From the IMG/VR virus record IMGVR_UViG_3300036801_000195, positions 1-31,280 of that record: a DNA stretch of 31,280 nt; one strand, written 5' to 3'. This document shows, one piece after another, positions 14,563 through 22,391 of this stretch. The notes under the pieces were generated by a model. It did not search any database. It saw only the letters and a list, made by a program, of their open reading frames with translations, and had not been told where the DNA came from. The DNA comes from a virus. The stretch's first letter is position 1. Each line of letters starts with the position of its first letter. The position numbers and the translations under genes were made by a program.

Positions 14563-16749
14563 CTATCCCTGGGGCTGTACGGGGGGCTGCGGTTGCTGCG
14601 CCTGAAACTGTTGCTGTTGCGAAGTCTGGGCGCGTTCGTGCTGCCGTTGGGCTTCCGATTGAATCGCGTCGTGCATCAGTTGAGCCGACGCCTGCAAGCC
14701 TTCGTGCTGTCGCTCCCACTGATCGCTGTCGGCGGTGAGTTGGCGTTCGAGCGCGGCCTGGTCGGCGGAATACCCGGCCTTGATCATGGCCGCCGCAATC
14801 ACCCCGATGGTCTGCATCCGCTGCTTTTGGAGCTGCGTCTGCTGCTCCATCGTGGCCTTCTGGAGTTGGCCCTGCATTTTGACCGTCTCGGCCTGGCGTT
14901 CCTGCATCAACTGCTGGACGGTGCCCTGGAGCTGCTGGAACTGCGCCGCGACTTGCGGGGGTAATCCGGGCTGGCGCTTCGCCGGGTCAAACCGGTCCGC
15001 CATCTCATCGCCCAGCGGTCCCAAATTCCGCATCTTGATGATGAGGTCCATCACCTGCATGGCGGCCTCGGGAATCCGCAGCAAATCCTCAGCGAAATCC
15101 GCCGCGCTCTGGGCCTGGTTTACCGCGCTCGGGCCTGTCGAAACATCCACATCGTGCTCGCCCGCGTCGGTCTGGAAGCCGATCGGCTGCCCGTCGGGAC
15201 CGAGCACGTTAATCTGTTCGGCGGAATGCACTCCCGCGGCGGTGCGCATGCCGGCCGAGCGCGTGCCGTCATAAACCGTGGTCAGCAGCGTGTTTAACTG
15301 CCGCCCGCCGTTCTCAATCGCCATGTCGAGGTTATCCACGAAATGGAAGTTCCCGGTCGATTCCTGGGCATCGAGGGCCTGTAATGCCTTGCCGCTATTG
15401 GGAGCGGCGGCCATCTCGGTCCCGTTGAGCAGGCCCGTGATCCCCATGGCCGACTGGATCGCCTGTCTGCACGAGTTGGCGGTGATCTCCATCGCCTGAA
15501 TCCCCGAGGCGTCGAAAATCAGCCGTTGCGGCAGAGGGAGCCGGGGATCGCCTCCGCCTCCGTTCGCAGCCGCCTCTTCCGATTGCGGAGTGGTGAGATT
15601 GAATTCCGCGTAGGCGGTGGGGATCTTGTGGATATTCTTAAAATCGGTGTTGGTGTCGAACTGCCCGACGAACCCGGCGAACATCGCCTTGGGAGACTGC
15701 TGGACGAGTTCCATCTGGGCCGTGCGGGTGTAGCAATACGCCATGAAGGGCGACCGCGCCAAACGGACGAGAGACAAGAGCTTGCGCTCGGCGCCCGCGC
15801 CCTGGTCCACCCAGATTTCGCGGCCGAATACGGGAATGATCGGGATGTTTTCGCCCGGCCACTCGTGCTCTTCGAGGATCTCCAGGCCATTCGTGAGGTA
15901 CTGGCAGACCCGCCGCTTTTCGACCTTGCGCCGCTTCAGGAACTCGAGCGTGTCGCCATTCTGCAGCTCGATGTAGTTCGCTCCGACTTTCTTCGGCTTT
16001 CCGAACTGCTCGGAGATCTCGCTGAGCTTGGCGGTCGATTCGTTGGCAAATTGAAACAGCGTGTCTTCGTCGCGTTCGAGCTTCCAGTAGTTCGCGACCA
16101 TGACGCGGTCGCTTTTGACCCACGCCGGGAACATCCGGGTGAATTCGTTGTTGAAAAACTGGTAGGTGGCGTTCTTGTACTTCGACCGATACGCGCGCTT
16201 GGGCATCGTGTCGAACTCGAACGCATACCCCATGTCCGAGCAGTCGGCCTCTTTGCAGTCCCAATCGACCAGGATGGTTTCCGGGTTGGGGACGCGGACG
16301 TAAGCGACTTCCTGGTCCCAGGAGGAATCGGAGACAAACTGCGTCTTGAACTTGTAGTAGCCGAAGCCGCGTTGCACCGCTCCCTCGAACGCCGTGCGGA
16401 TCGCCGCCTGAGCTTTGGATTTGTATTCGATCTCCCGGATCATCCCGGCGCGCTTTTGCGCCGTCTCTTCGGTGGCTCCCAGGCCCTTGGGAACCACGCG
16501 CACCGAGCGGGGATTCTGGCGGTAGTTGTTGATGACCTGGTTGGTGTACTGGTTCAGCTCGTCGAACGTCAGAATCAGCCGGTCCGCGTGCTCGCGCGCG
16601 CGGCGCTCTTTCGGGTCCCACGGATCGCCCGAGAGATACCGCATATCCGTGCGGCCATCGTCATAAATGGCTCTCCATTGGGAGTCCAGGTAGTCGAAAT
16701 TCTCCCTGAGTTCCGTGAGGAGCGGGGAGTCGTAGTCAGTGCGAGCCAA
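14563..16749 (-). CDS. Portal protein, P22 gp1-like
   Basis: 728 residues (P22 gp1 is 725). Family features are the N-terminal DMRYLSGDPWD, RLILTFDELNQYTNQVINNY followed by PRSVRVVP, then VQRGFGYYKF, DPxSILxD-like PETILVDWDCKEADCSDMGY and a C-terminal Gln-rich helical barrel (residues 610-728). It forms the dodecameric ring at one capsid vertex through which DNA enters and leaves. Start is TTG at 16749 without a visible ribosome site; no better in-frame start fits. Long open frames on the opposite strand are shadows. Confidence 0.92.
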   Translation of the reverse strand: MARTDYDSPLLTELRENFDYLDSQWRAIYDDGRTDMRYLSGDPWDPKERRAREHADRLILTFDELNQYTNQVINNYRQNPRSVRVVPKGLGATEETAQKRAGMIREIEYKSKAQAAIRTAFEGAVQRGFGYYKFKTQFVSDSSWDQEVAYVRVPNPETILVDWDCKEADCSDMGYAFEFDTMPKRAYRSKYKNATYQFFNNEFTRMFPAWVKSDRVMVANYWKLERDEDTLFQFANESTAKLSEISEQFGKPKKVGANYIELQNGDTLEFLKRRKVEKRRVCQYLTNGLEILEEHEWPGENIPIIPVFGREIWVDQGAGAERKLLSLVRLARSPFMAYCYTRTAQMELVQQSPKAMFAGFVGQFDTNTDFKNIHKIPTAYAEFNLTTPQSEEAAANGGGGDPRLPLPQRLIFDASGIQAMEITANSCRQAIQSAMGITGLLNGTEMAAAPNSGKALQALDAQESTGNFHFVDNLDMAIENGGRQLNTLLTTVYDGTRSAGMRTAAGVHSAEQINVLGPDGQPIGFQTDAGEHDVDVSTGPSAVNQAQSAADFAEDLLRIPEAAMQVMDLIIKMRNLGPLGDEMADRFDPAKRQPGLPPQVAAQFQQLQGTVQQLMQERQAETVKMQGQLQKATMEQQTQLQKQRMQTIGVIAAAMIKAGYSADQAALERQLTADSDQWERQHEGLQASAQLMHDAIQSEAQRQHERAQTSQQQQFQAQQPQPPVQPQG

Positions 16750-16811
16750 GGTGGTGGTGGTTAACGAAAGTGAATCTGTGGAACGGGCCTGCGGGCGGTT
16801 AGGCTCGGGGA

Positions 16812-17165
16812 ATGTCTACCCCTCATGACCGTGCCCGTGAACAACAGCGCGACGAAGACGCCGCCCGATACTCAACCCAGGTGAGCGACTGGAACCCGCG
16901 AACCGAAACCTTCGATCCGTCGTATTCCCCGCGCCCGCATCCGAGCGAAGCGGCGGCCCGCGCTTACGCGGCCGATATCTTCAAACGGAAAAAATGCAAC
17001 GTTCAGGTGATCGCCCCGCGCTCAAAAGGCGGCGCGATTGTCGAAGATCTGCGGTTCGATCCGGAGACGGAAAAGCTACAGCGCGATGAGCGCGTGGCCG
17101 AATCCTACGAGGGCGCCCCGGCGGTTACCGGGTTCGCGGTCGATCCGGAAGGGGAAGCGGCCTAA
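16812..17165 (+). CDS. Hypothetical protein read against the virion block
   Basis: 117 residues, ATG at 16812 preceded by a G-rich stretch. The protein is hydrophilic: an N-terminal RAREQQRDEDAARYS, a middle with HPSEAAARAYAADIFKRKKC and a KxKGGAIVEDLRFDP segment, and an acidic end. No family is recognised. It diverges from the portal gene (62 bp between starts) and converges with a 44-residue zinc-ribbon gene; the two stop codons share bases 17163-17164. Its strand and place suggest an accessory gene with its own promoter, like the hook-like gene at 10149. Confidence 0.6.
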   Translation: MSTPHDRAREQQRDEDAARYSTQVSDWNPRTETFDPSYSPRPHPSEAAARAYAADIFKRKKCNVQVIAPRSKGGAIVEDLRFDPETEKLQRDERVAESYEGAPAVTGFAVDPEGEAA

Positions 17166-17296
17166 GCGAAGCACTTCGGACACACCGCCGAGCCATCGAG
17201 CGCGATCCGCCAGCCCGCGCCCTGCGCGCGTAAATCCGCGACCGCGCGGGTGTCCGCGTTGAACCGCTCGGAGCGGGTGCACTTCTTACAGGTCAT
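17162..17296 (-). CDS. 44-residue zinc-ribbon miniprotein
   Basis: ATG at 17296 to TAG at 17164-17162. The N-terminus is MTCKKC and the C-terminus is CPKCFA, so two CxxC knuckles frame the protein with 33 residues between, a minimal treble- or ribbon-type zinc fold. The middle (ADLRAQGAGWRIALDG) looks like helix then strand. Its start overlaps the end of the next upstream gene by 11 bases. A DNA- or protein-binding role is possible. Function unknown. Confidence 0.6.
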   Translation of the reverse strand: MTCKKCTRSERFNADTRAVADLRAQGAGWRIALDGSAVCPKCFA

Positions 17297-17546
17297 CGTC
17301 AGAAACCCTTCGGCGGCTTGCGGTTCCATTGCGGACTCCGATTTTCTGCTGGTCGTAAATCACCGTGCTGAAGATCTGCGCCATGATCTGAGCGCGCAAG
17401 CCATCCGCCGAGCGGCAGGTTTTGCAGACGTTCTGGATCGAGCACGTGCGGCGGTGCCAGAGCAGGAACTCCAGATACCGCAATAGCTCGGAATCGAGCG
17501 ATTCCCGATTGAGCCCGAGGCGCTTAATCACGCGCGAATTTCCCAT
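17286..17546 (-). CDS. Small hypothetical protein with Cys triad
   Basis: 86 residues, mostly helical and charged (RVIKRLGLNRESLDSELLRY), with Cys-rich CSIQNVCKTC at about residues 35-44 and a basic end (RRRVSDDDL). Its ATG lies inside the last codons of the basic miniprotein gene upstream (23-base overlap) and its end overlaps the zinc-ribbon gene, so these three genes are tightly coupled. No family recognised. Confidence 0.55.
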   Translation of the reverse strand: MGNSRVIKRLGLNRESLDSELLRYLEFLLWHRRTCSIQNVCKTCRSADGLRAQIMAQIFSTVIYDQQKIGVRNGTASRRRVSDDDL

Positions 17547-17652
17547 CGTGTCCCCGTCCGGCCTTGTCCCGCCAGTCGTAGGCGTGGGTTTCGCCTTCCA
17601 GTTTCCGGGCTTTCTTGGTTTTGGGCTTTCGCTTGGCGGGTTTTGGCTTCAC
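17524..17652 (-). CDS. Basic 42-residue miniprotein
   Basis: GTG at 17652, one base after the stop of the large secreted-type gene, to TAA at 17526-17524. The first 18 residues are almost all Lys, Arg and Pro (KPKPAKRKPKTKKARK), followed by GETHAYDWRDKAGRGHDGKF. It could bind nucleic acid or the capsid interior. Adjacent tight spacing supports translation. Confidence 0.5.
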   Translation of the reverse strand: MKPKPAKRKPKTKKARKLEGETHAYDWRDKAGRGHDGKFARD

Positions 17653-17653
17653 G

Positions 17654-19198
17654 TCAGTAGGCCAGGGTTGCCGAGCCATATAGGTAATCGACCAGCACCG
17701 CAGATGAGTAGAAGTGCGTGCCGGCGGTGTAGGTGTCCGCGCTCGCGCCGAGCGGCGTTACTGAGTTTGTTCTCAACGTGCCGGCAGAATGCGCGCCGGT
17801 TTGAGTGCCGATCAGTGTGGGGGTGCCACTACAGCCAGCGCCGCTATACGTATAGAACTCAGATTTATTTGTGCCGCCCACGGTCTCGGTCAACCGGATT
17901 CCGTACCAGGTGTTCGGGCTCCAATTTATTGTTGGAGTGCTCACTGTTCCGCTGGGCATCTCGGTCAGAAACGTCCCCGAACCTCCGTTCGAGTTCATCT
18001 GGATGTTGACGAAATCGGAGTTATCATTCACCCCGAGGCGCCACAGATCGAACGTTCCCGCGTTAGCGATCGGCGTGTCGGTCATGAAACAACCGAATGC
18101 CGTGGTGGTTGCTGAGGACGAATCAAAGGCGATTGTTGGCCCCGAGGTCGTGGTGCTCGATGCTCCCACGAGGCCGACGCTCGATGTTCCAGGGATGGTG
18201 TAGAACGGACAGTGTCGGGCCGTCTGGAGAGCCTGAAACCCCGTCGATGAGTAGGTAATTCCGGCCGCGCCGACGTTCGTCCAGCCGCCGGGAGTCGCGC
18301 CGCCATTGCAGCCTAGGCAGCGATCCGAGTTCGGCTGTGGTTTGTTTCCGTGCGTGCTGCTCTGTAAATCCGCGCTGGCCGGGGTTGAGCCGTTAGAGCC
18401 GGCCGACCAGTCAAGCACCATAGAGGCGCCGCAAAGGCCGCTCTGCTTAGGCGCGAACGCGCTCATCAGGGCTGCGAAGGCATTGGTACCGGTCGCGTTG
18501 GTGTAGGACCCATTGCTGGCCGTCGCGCTGGTCTGAATTACGTACTCAGGGTAAAGGGCATCAGATGCCGAGGGCGTTGCGGTGCCGGCATTCTCGATGA
18601 GCGTAAAACCAGATCCCGCGGTTGTGGTGCCGCTATCGAACAAAAGAGCGTTAAATAGAAAGCGCCCCGAGCCAGCAGGCGTGAGCGTGCTCCCGGTGGT
18701 CGGGTTCGCGGCGAGGATCGCCTGAGACGCCACAAACGAGCTGTCCGCCGCGTAGCTCGTCGGAACATTTTGGACTTCGACGCACGCCATCTGCCCGTTT
18801 GGTTCGGCCGGCGCGTACGTGAGGCTAACAGTTGTCGCGCTCGCCGCCACATTCTCGTGGTAGTAGATCGCGCCGTTATAGTTGTGGTTCGGCTCGCGCA
18901 ATCCGCTCACGAGCGGCGCGTAGTTTCCGCTGTTGATGTTATCCGCGACGCTGGTCAATGCGGCTAGGTTCGACCACTTAATCGCGCATGCGAGGACAGA
19001 TCCGGCCTGTTGGGGCGTGATGCTCACTGAGACGGTGGCCGATGAGGAACTCGCGTTGTCGGTGTGGGCGTGAGTGCCGAGAGTGAGGGCTGGAAAGCTC
19101 GATCCGGCCGAGCTGCCCACCCCGGTCAACAGAATCGACTGAGCGGAAACCGACTGAACCACCAAACCCAGCGCGAGGAATAGAGATAGGACTCGCAT
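17654..19198 (-). CDS. Large Sec-signal surface-type protein
   Basis: 514 residues. Residues 1-19 are a Sec signal peptide ending SVSA-Q. The mature chain is Ser/Thr/Ala/Gly-rich and beta-like. The C-terminal 200 residues (FDLWRLGVNDNSDFVNIQMN, INWSPNTWYGIRLTE, then a strand-rich end) resemble the concanavalin A/laminin-G type sandwich by eye, which would suggest carbohydrate binding. A Cys-rich strip (DRCLGCNGG) lies in the middle. The gene is between terminase and portal, an unusual place, and overlaps the next gene as TAATG at 19198. Function is inferred; it could alter the host surface or be a virion adhesin. Confidence 0.5.
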   Translation of the reverse strand: MRVLSLFLALGLVVQSVSAQSILLTGVGSSAGSSFPALTLGTHAHTDNASSSSATVSVSITPQQAGSVLACAIKWSNLAALTSVADNINSGNYAPLVSGLREPNHNYNGAIYYHENVAASATTVSLTYAPAEPNGQMACVEVQNVPTSYAADSSFVASQAILAANPTTGSTLTPAGSGRFLFNALLFDSGTTTAGSGFTLIENAGTATPSASDALYPEYVIQTSATASNGSYTNATGTNAFAALMSAFAPKQSGLCGASMVLDWSAGSNGSTPASADLQSSTHGNKPQPNSDRCLGCNGGATPGGWTNVGAAGITYSSTGFQALQTARHCPFYTIPGTSSVGLVGASSTTTSGPTIAFDSSSATTTAFGCFMTDTPIANAGTFDLWRLGVNDNSDFVNIQMNSNGGSGTFLTEMPSGTVSTPTINWSPNTWYGIRLTETVGGTNKSEFYTYSGAGCSGTPTLIGTQTGAHSAGTLRTNSVTPLGASADTYTAGTHFYSSAVLVDYLYGSATLAY

Positions 19199-19635
19199 TA
19201 GTTATAGCGGACCGATCCAAATACGCCGGTTGCGGCGTTGGTGTTATCGGTTGATCCAGAGCCGCCGGTAAAACAGAAGCCGAGTCCGGCGGTGAAGGTG
19301 CTCGAGGGGACGGTCAGATCCACCACGATTCCCCCGGCCTGGCCCGCCGAGCCCCCGGGCGGGATCGGGATTGAAATGACAAAGCCGGTGGCTGAGCTAC
19401 AGGTGGGCGTCGTGGCGAGGTTATAGAGACGCAGGTAGTAGATGGTGGTGGTCGAGTTCACCATCCAGAGGCCGTACCATTTCGCGGAAGCCGCCTTGCA
19501 CAGCGTGGCGTTTGTCGATGCCCCGGAAGTCAGGGTGCAATCGAGGGTTGTGCCGAGCTGCGCTCGGGCCGGGGCCGCCACGAGCGCGAGCGCGAGCAGC
19601 AGCATCAAGGAGAGGAGGAAACGTTTACTCATCAT
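19198..19635 (-). CDS. Small Sec-signal protein
   Basis: About 145 residues, starting at one of two adjacent ATGs (19635 or 19632). A clear Sec signal peptide (MSKRF, long Leu/Ala core, APARAQ) is followed by a Thr/Gly/Ser-rich beta-like domain with five Cys (CTLTSG, LCKAAS, TCSSAT, FCFTGG). The start lies inside the last codons of the upstream gene (overlap of 8-11 bases). No family recognised. It forms a pair with the large secreted-type gene downstream. Confidence 0.55.
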   Translation of the reverse strand: MMSKRFLLSLMLLLALALVAAPARAQLGTTLDCTLTSGASTNATLCKAASAKWYGLWMVNSTTTIYYLRLYNLATTPTCSSATGFVISIPIPPGGSAGQAGGIVVDLTVPSSTFTAGLGFCFTGGSGSTDNTNAATGVFGSVRYN

Positions 19636-19903
19636 CGGAGGTCGCTTTCGATTTCGAGAGGCCGAGGTGTTGCGCGATATGGTCGAGGACTTTGCCGCCG
19701 TCGCCGGCCGAGAACGGATGTTCCTCGGCTTCCTTGTAAACGCCGGGGCCGTCATTGTCGAAGCGGTGGGTGACGATGAAGCCGCCGTTGGCCGCGCGCT
19801 TGGCGCTCACCTCTTTGACCTTTTTGTTCTTGAGTTGCGCGGCGCGCTGCTTTTCGCGCTCGCGCCAATCGGCCTGTTCGTTCGTCCTAATGCCTTCAAC
19901 CAT
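19625..19903 (-). CDS. Small hypothetical protein after the large terminase
   Basis: 92 residues from ATG at 19903, with AGAGG about eight bases upstream. The chain is charged; residues 17-35 (REREKQRAAQLKNKKVKEV) are helical, then GGFIVTHRFDNDGPGVYKEA, and the end HPFSAGDGGKVLDHIAQHLG is helical. I recall similar small proteins (VTHRFDNDG ... HVAxHLG) in phage genomes without known function. It lies 22 bp after the terminase stop. Confidence 0.65.
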   Translation of the reverse strand: MVEGIRTNEQADWREREKQRAAQLKNKKVKEVSAKRAANGGFIVTHRFDNDGPGVYKEAEEHPFSAGDGGKVLDHIAQHLGLSKSKATSDDE

Positions 19904-19925
19904 CTGCTGAACCTCTGAGGTGGAA

Positions 19926-21410
19926 TTAGCCCCAGGCCGTCCCTTGGTACGCGGGCGCCGGCGGGGCCTTCGGTTTCTTTTGCGGCGCGACTTTCTGCGC
20001 GAAGGTGAGCGCGAGCGCGTCGGCATCGTCCGGAGACGCTACCCCGCGCTTCGCCATGTCTTGCTTGGACTCGATCACGAGCTGGTTTTGCCGGTTGACG
20101 TGGTAGCCCGGCCCGGTCAACTGCGTTTCGAGCTGGATGTCCCCAGGGATTCCGCCCGTGAGCAGCCAGTCTTTCACGCCGCTCCACATATACGCGCGCA
20201 TGTTGAGTTGGTGCGGATCGATCGACGATGCTCCGAAATTGACCTCAACCACGTTCTTGTGGCCGAGGACGCGAAGGCGCTCGACGATCGGCGAGCCAAA
20301 CGCCGAATCGATGAACATCACCGCCGGTCTGCGTTCCGGCCGGGGATCGGAGAGAATATCCGCCAGTTTCCCGACAATCACGTTGCGGTCACGCGACTGT
20401 TCGCCGGTCAGCCGCATTCTCGGCAATACCCGCCCGTCTTTGCCTTTGCGGAACGCGCACACCGTCCAGGCCGCGCCGCCGCCCGAGACGTCAACCCCGG
20501 CAATCAGCGGGTCATCGTCCAAGGGCATCACCTTGCGCTTCTGGGCGTCGTTCACGCGCTCTTGATCGATGAACTGAAGCTCGGAGGCGCTCGGCGGCAA
20601 CCCGCGCACGCGGACACGGAAGAAATCGCTATCCTCGCCATAATCTTCGAGCCACTCCGCGATCTGCTCTTTGTTGGTAAGCGAGGAAGTGCGGCTGTCG
20701 ATCGAGCGGTGAATCCAGCGGTGCTGCTCGTTGCCAAAACAGATGCGATGGAACTTGCCGCTTGACCGGGTCGGGTTGCCGAAACAGAAAATCATCGGCT
20801 CGCCGTCCGTGAGTCCGCCCTCGGCCACTTCCCAGATCTTGTCTGGGATCGCGCTCGCCTCGTCGAAGATGTAAAACGAGGTCGAGGTCTTGGCGTGCTG
20901 CCCCGCGAAGGCTTCCGAGTTTTCTTCTTTGCAGGTCTGGGCGGTGCAGAACCACTGCTCCGGCTTCTGCTTGTGCCGCATCGCGTTGCCGGTGATGCGG
21001 AACGCCGGGGCGATCAGGCTCCCAGCCGTCCATCGCTGAATCGCCGCCCAGGTCTTGGTTTCGAGCTGGGGAACCGTGTTGGCCGTCACCGTCCCGATCG
21101 AATTCGGGCGGGTAGCCATGATCCAATCGACTACCCAGGCGGTCCAGGTGGATTTCCCGATGCCGTGGCCCGACGCGATGGCGTGGCGGATCGGCTTAAC
21201 CGCGACGACTCCGTTGAAGTGGCGGCTCTTGACCTCTTCCCCGATGCGGCGCAGCTCGTCGGCTTGCCACTCGTCGGGGCCGTCGAAGGCTTCGAGCCCT
21301 TTTCCCGGCCGTCGCCACGGATACGCCCAGCGCACGAAGCCCAGCGGATCGGCGTAGAACTCCGCGACCTGGCGGGAGAAGGCTTGGCTATCGAACGCGG
21401 GACCGGGCAC
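19926..21410 (-). CDS. Terminase large subunit
   Basis: 494 residues (P22 gp2 is 499). ATPase: Walker A SGHGIGKST at residues 80-88 and Walker B FYIFDEA at 179-185. Nuclease (RNase H fold): GVDVSGGG around D307, FIDSAFG around D368, and SPDDADALAL around D461-D464. These are the acidic residues of viral DNA-packaging motors. The protein cuts concatemers and pumps DNA through the portal. The gene for the likely small subunit is at 22.8 kb. The start overlaps the end of a 59-residue gene by 23 bases. Confidence 0.93.
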   Translation of the reverse strand: MPGPAFDSQAFSRQVAEFYADPLGFVRWAYPWRRPGKGLEAFDGPDEWQADELRRIGEEVKSRHFNGVVAVKPIRHAIASGHGIGKSTWTAWVVDWIMATRPNSIGTVTANTVPQLETKTWAAIQRWTAGSLIAPAFRITGNAMRHKQKPEQWFCTAQTCKEENSEAFAGQHAKTSTSFYIFDEASAIPDKIWEVAEGGLTDGEPMIFCFGNPTRSSGKFHRICFGNEQHRWIHRSIDSRTSSLTNKEQIAEWLEDYGEDSDFFRVRVRGLPPSASELQFIDQERVNDAQKRKVMPLDDDPLIAGVDVSGGGAAWTVCAFRKGKDGRVLPRMRLTGEQSRDRNVIVGKLADILSDPRPERRPAVMFIDSAFGSPIVERLRVLGHKNVVEVNFGASSIDPHQLNMRAYMWSGVKDWLLTGGIPGDIQLETQLTGPGYHVNRQNQLVIESKQDMAKRGVASPDDADALALTFAQKVAPQKKPKAPPAPAYQGTAWG

Positions 21411-21567
21411 GTTTCGGAGAGGGTGTCGGAGCGAGAGCTTTTACCGCTGGAATGAACTGATCGTAGAACGCCTCAAGCGGATCACAGAGATGGCATCTGT
21501 TGGGAGGCGTCGTCACGAGCATCTCAACCTCGCGCTCATGGTCCTTGCACACTCTCACGAGTGCCAT
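21388..21567 (-). CDS. 59-residue Cys/His miniprotein overlapping terminase
   Basis: ATG at 21567 to TAG at 21390-21388. Motifs: VCKDHEREVE near the start, then RCHLCDPLEAFYDQFIP, so one C-x2-H and one C-x2-C pair could hold one zinc; the end is basic (SPKRARSRVR). Its last 23 bases overlap the terminase start, suggesting coupled translation. A short leader ORF overlaps its 5' end. The role is unknown; position near the terminase hints at packaging or DNA binding. Confidence 0.55.
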   Translation of the reverse strand: MALVRVCKDHEREVEMLVTTPPNRCHLCDPLEAFYDQFIPAVKALAPTPSPKRARSRVR

Positions 21568-21616
21568 CAGAGAGCGGGCTGAGCCGCCGCTCGACCGCTG
21601 TCTGCTTTCGTTTCAT
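21536..21616 (-). CDS. Possible 26-residue leader peptide
   Basis: ATG at 21616 follows the stop of the previous gene directly (TAAATG) and has a strong AAGGAG at about 21622-21627. It reads a basic peptide (MKRKQTAVERRLSPL...) to TGA at 21538-21536, overlapping the 59-residue gene by 32 bases. It may serve to deliver ribosomes to the next start, or the two frames may once have been one gene. Confidence 0.35.
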   Translation of the reverse strand: MKRKQTAVERRLSPLSDGTRESVQGP

Positions 21617-21766
21617 TTACTTCTCCTTGGGTTGTTGGGGCCACTCCTGGAGATACATCCCGGTGGCCAGGTTGAGCCGGAAGGTGCGATCGCGATCCTC
21701 GATCGTCAGAGGAAGCGAAGCGTCGGGAGGTCCGGCGCCATCGCCGGGCCAGAAGATGGGTTGCAT
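21617..21766 (-). CDS. 49-residue hypothetical protein
   Basis: ATG at 21766, seven bases after the stop of the Tat-signal gene. The peptide has a Pro/Gly-rich start (FWPGDGAGPPDASLP), then LTIEDRDRTFRLNLATGMYL, likely two strands, and a Pro/Gln/Lys-rich end. Upstream in-frame codons overlap the Tat gene in another frame and are not used. No family recognised. Confidence 0.45.
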   Translation of the reverse strand: MQPIFWPGDGAGPPDASLPLTIEDRDRTFRLNLATGMYLQEWPQQPKEK

Positions 21767-21773
21767 TGAAAAG

Positions 21774-22037
21774 CTAGGCCGTGTACTCGCGTTCCATCTG
21801 GGGGGGCATCCGGAAGAAACCGGTGCCGCGCCCGCATTCGTAGGCGATAAAGCGGGCCACATCCGCGTCGATCTGGTTAGCGATCGCTTCGGCTGCGGGG
21901 TCAAGATAACGCCTCGCCAGTTCCCAGTTCAGCGCTCTGGGGTCAAATGCTTCGGCGGGGGCGACCTTTGAGATTGCCGGAGCCGCGGCCACGGCCGCGA
22001 TTGCGCCCAGAAATCCGCGACGGGATAGGCGAGACAC
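21774..22037 (-). CDS. Small protein with twin-arginine (Tat) signal
   Basis: 87 residues. The N-terminus MSRLSRRGFLGAIAAV has the Tat consensus S-R-R-x-F-L followed by an Ala-rich hydrophobic stretch to about residue 28. The mature part of about 58 residues includes LNWELARRYLDPAAEAIANQ, which by eye resembles the helix near the N-terminus of phage coat proteins, then a Cys. Export of a folded protein across the inner membrane, or membrane anchoring, is predicted from the motif. It is eight bases from the next Tat-signal gene. Confidence 0.6.
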   Translation of the reverse strand: MSRLSRRGFLGAIAAVAAAPAISKVAPAEAFDPRALNWELARRYLDPAAEAIANQIDADVARFIAYECGRGTGFFRMPPQMEREYTA

Positions 22038-22045
22038 TCAGGCAG

Positions 22046-22288
22046 TCACTTTCTGGCGTGAGTTCCGAGTGGTGGCAAAATCTGAACGAACGCATGAGGA
22101 TGAAACTGGAACGGTTCGCCGTACGCCGTCACGAATCGCACGGGCTTCTTTACGATGATCGTGTCGCCGATCTTCACAGGCGCGGTTTTCGGAAGCGCCT
22201 TCACTGGCGCGCTTTTCGGAAGGGCCTTCACCGCAACCGGCACCGCCGCGGCGCTCAGGAACAGGCCGAACAACGATCGCCGAGTCAT
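22046..22288 (-). CDS. Second small protein with twin-arginine (Tat) signal
   Basis: 80 residues from the ATG at 22288; an upstream ATG at 22321 in the same frame would add 11 polar residues. MTRRSLFGLFLSAAAVPVAV fits the Tat motif with a hydrophobic core. It is followed by a short repeat (SAPVKALPKTAPVK) and a probable beta domain (GDTIIVKKPVRFVTAYG, FQFHPHAFVQILPP). No family recognised. Two adjacent Tat-signal genes suggest one envelope function. Confidence 0.55.
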   Translation of the reverse strand: MTRRSLFGLFLSAAAVPVAVKALPKSAPVKALPKTAPVKIGDTIIVKKPVRFVTAYGEPFQFHPHAFVQILPPLGTHARK

Positions 22289-22301
22289 GACGGATATTTT
22301 C

Positions 22302-22391
22302 TCATTTTCGCCGCCAGCCATAGTCAAACGCCAATATCGCGGCAACCCCCGCGAAAGTTGCTTTCGCCAAGATCACAAGCCAGCCGATCAT
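22302..22391 (-). CDS. 29-residue single-span membrane peptide
   Basis: ATG at 22391 overlaps the stop of the small terminase as ATGA; stop TGA at 22304-22302. Sequence is MIGWLVILAKATFAGVAAIL followed by a short basic end (WRRK), a typical one-pass membrane peptide with positive cytoplasmic end. The overlap argues for translation. Could be a lysis or exclusion accessory peptide. Confidence 0.5.
   Translation of the reverse strand: MIGWLVILAKATFAGVAAILAFDYGWRRK

Noticed and set aside
15526-16764. Long open frame (412 codons) on the plus strand over the portal gene
   Set aside because: Antisense shadow of a clear portal protein in GC-rich DNA; Arg/Leu/Val-rich with no domain.
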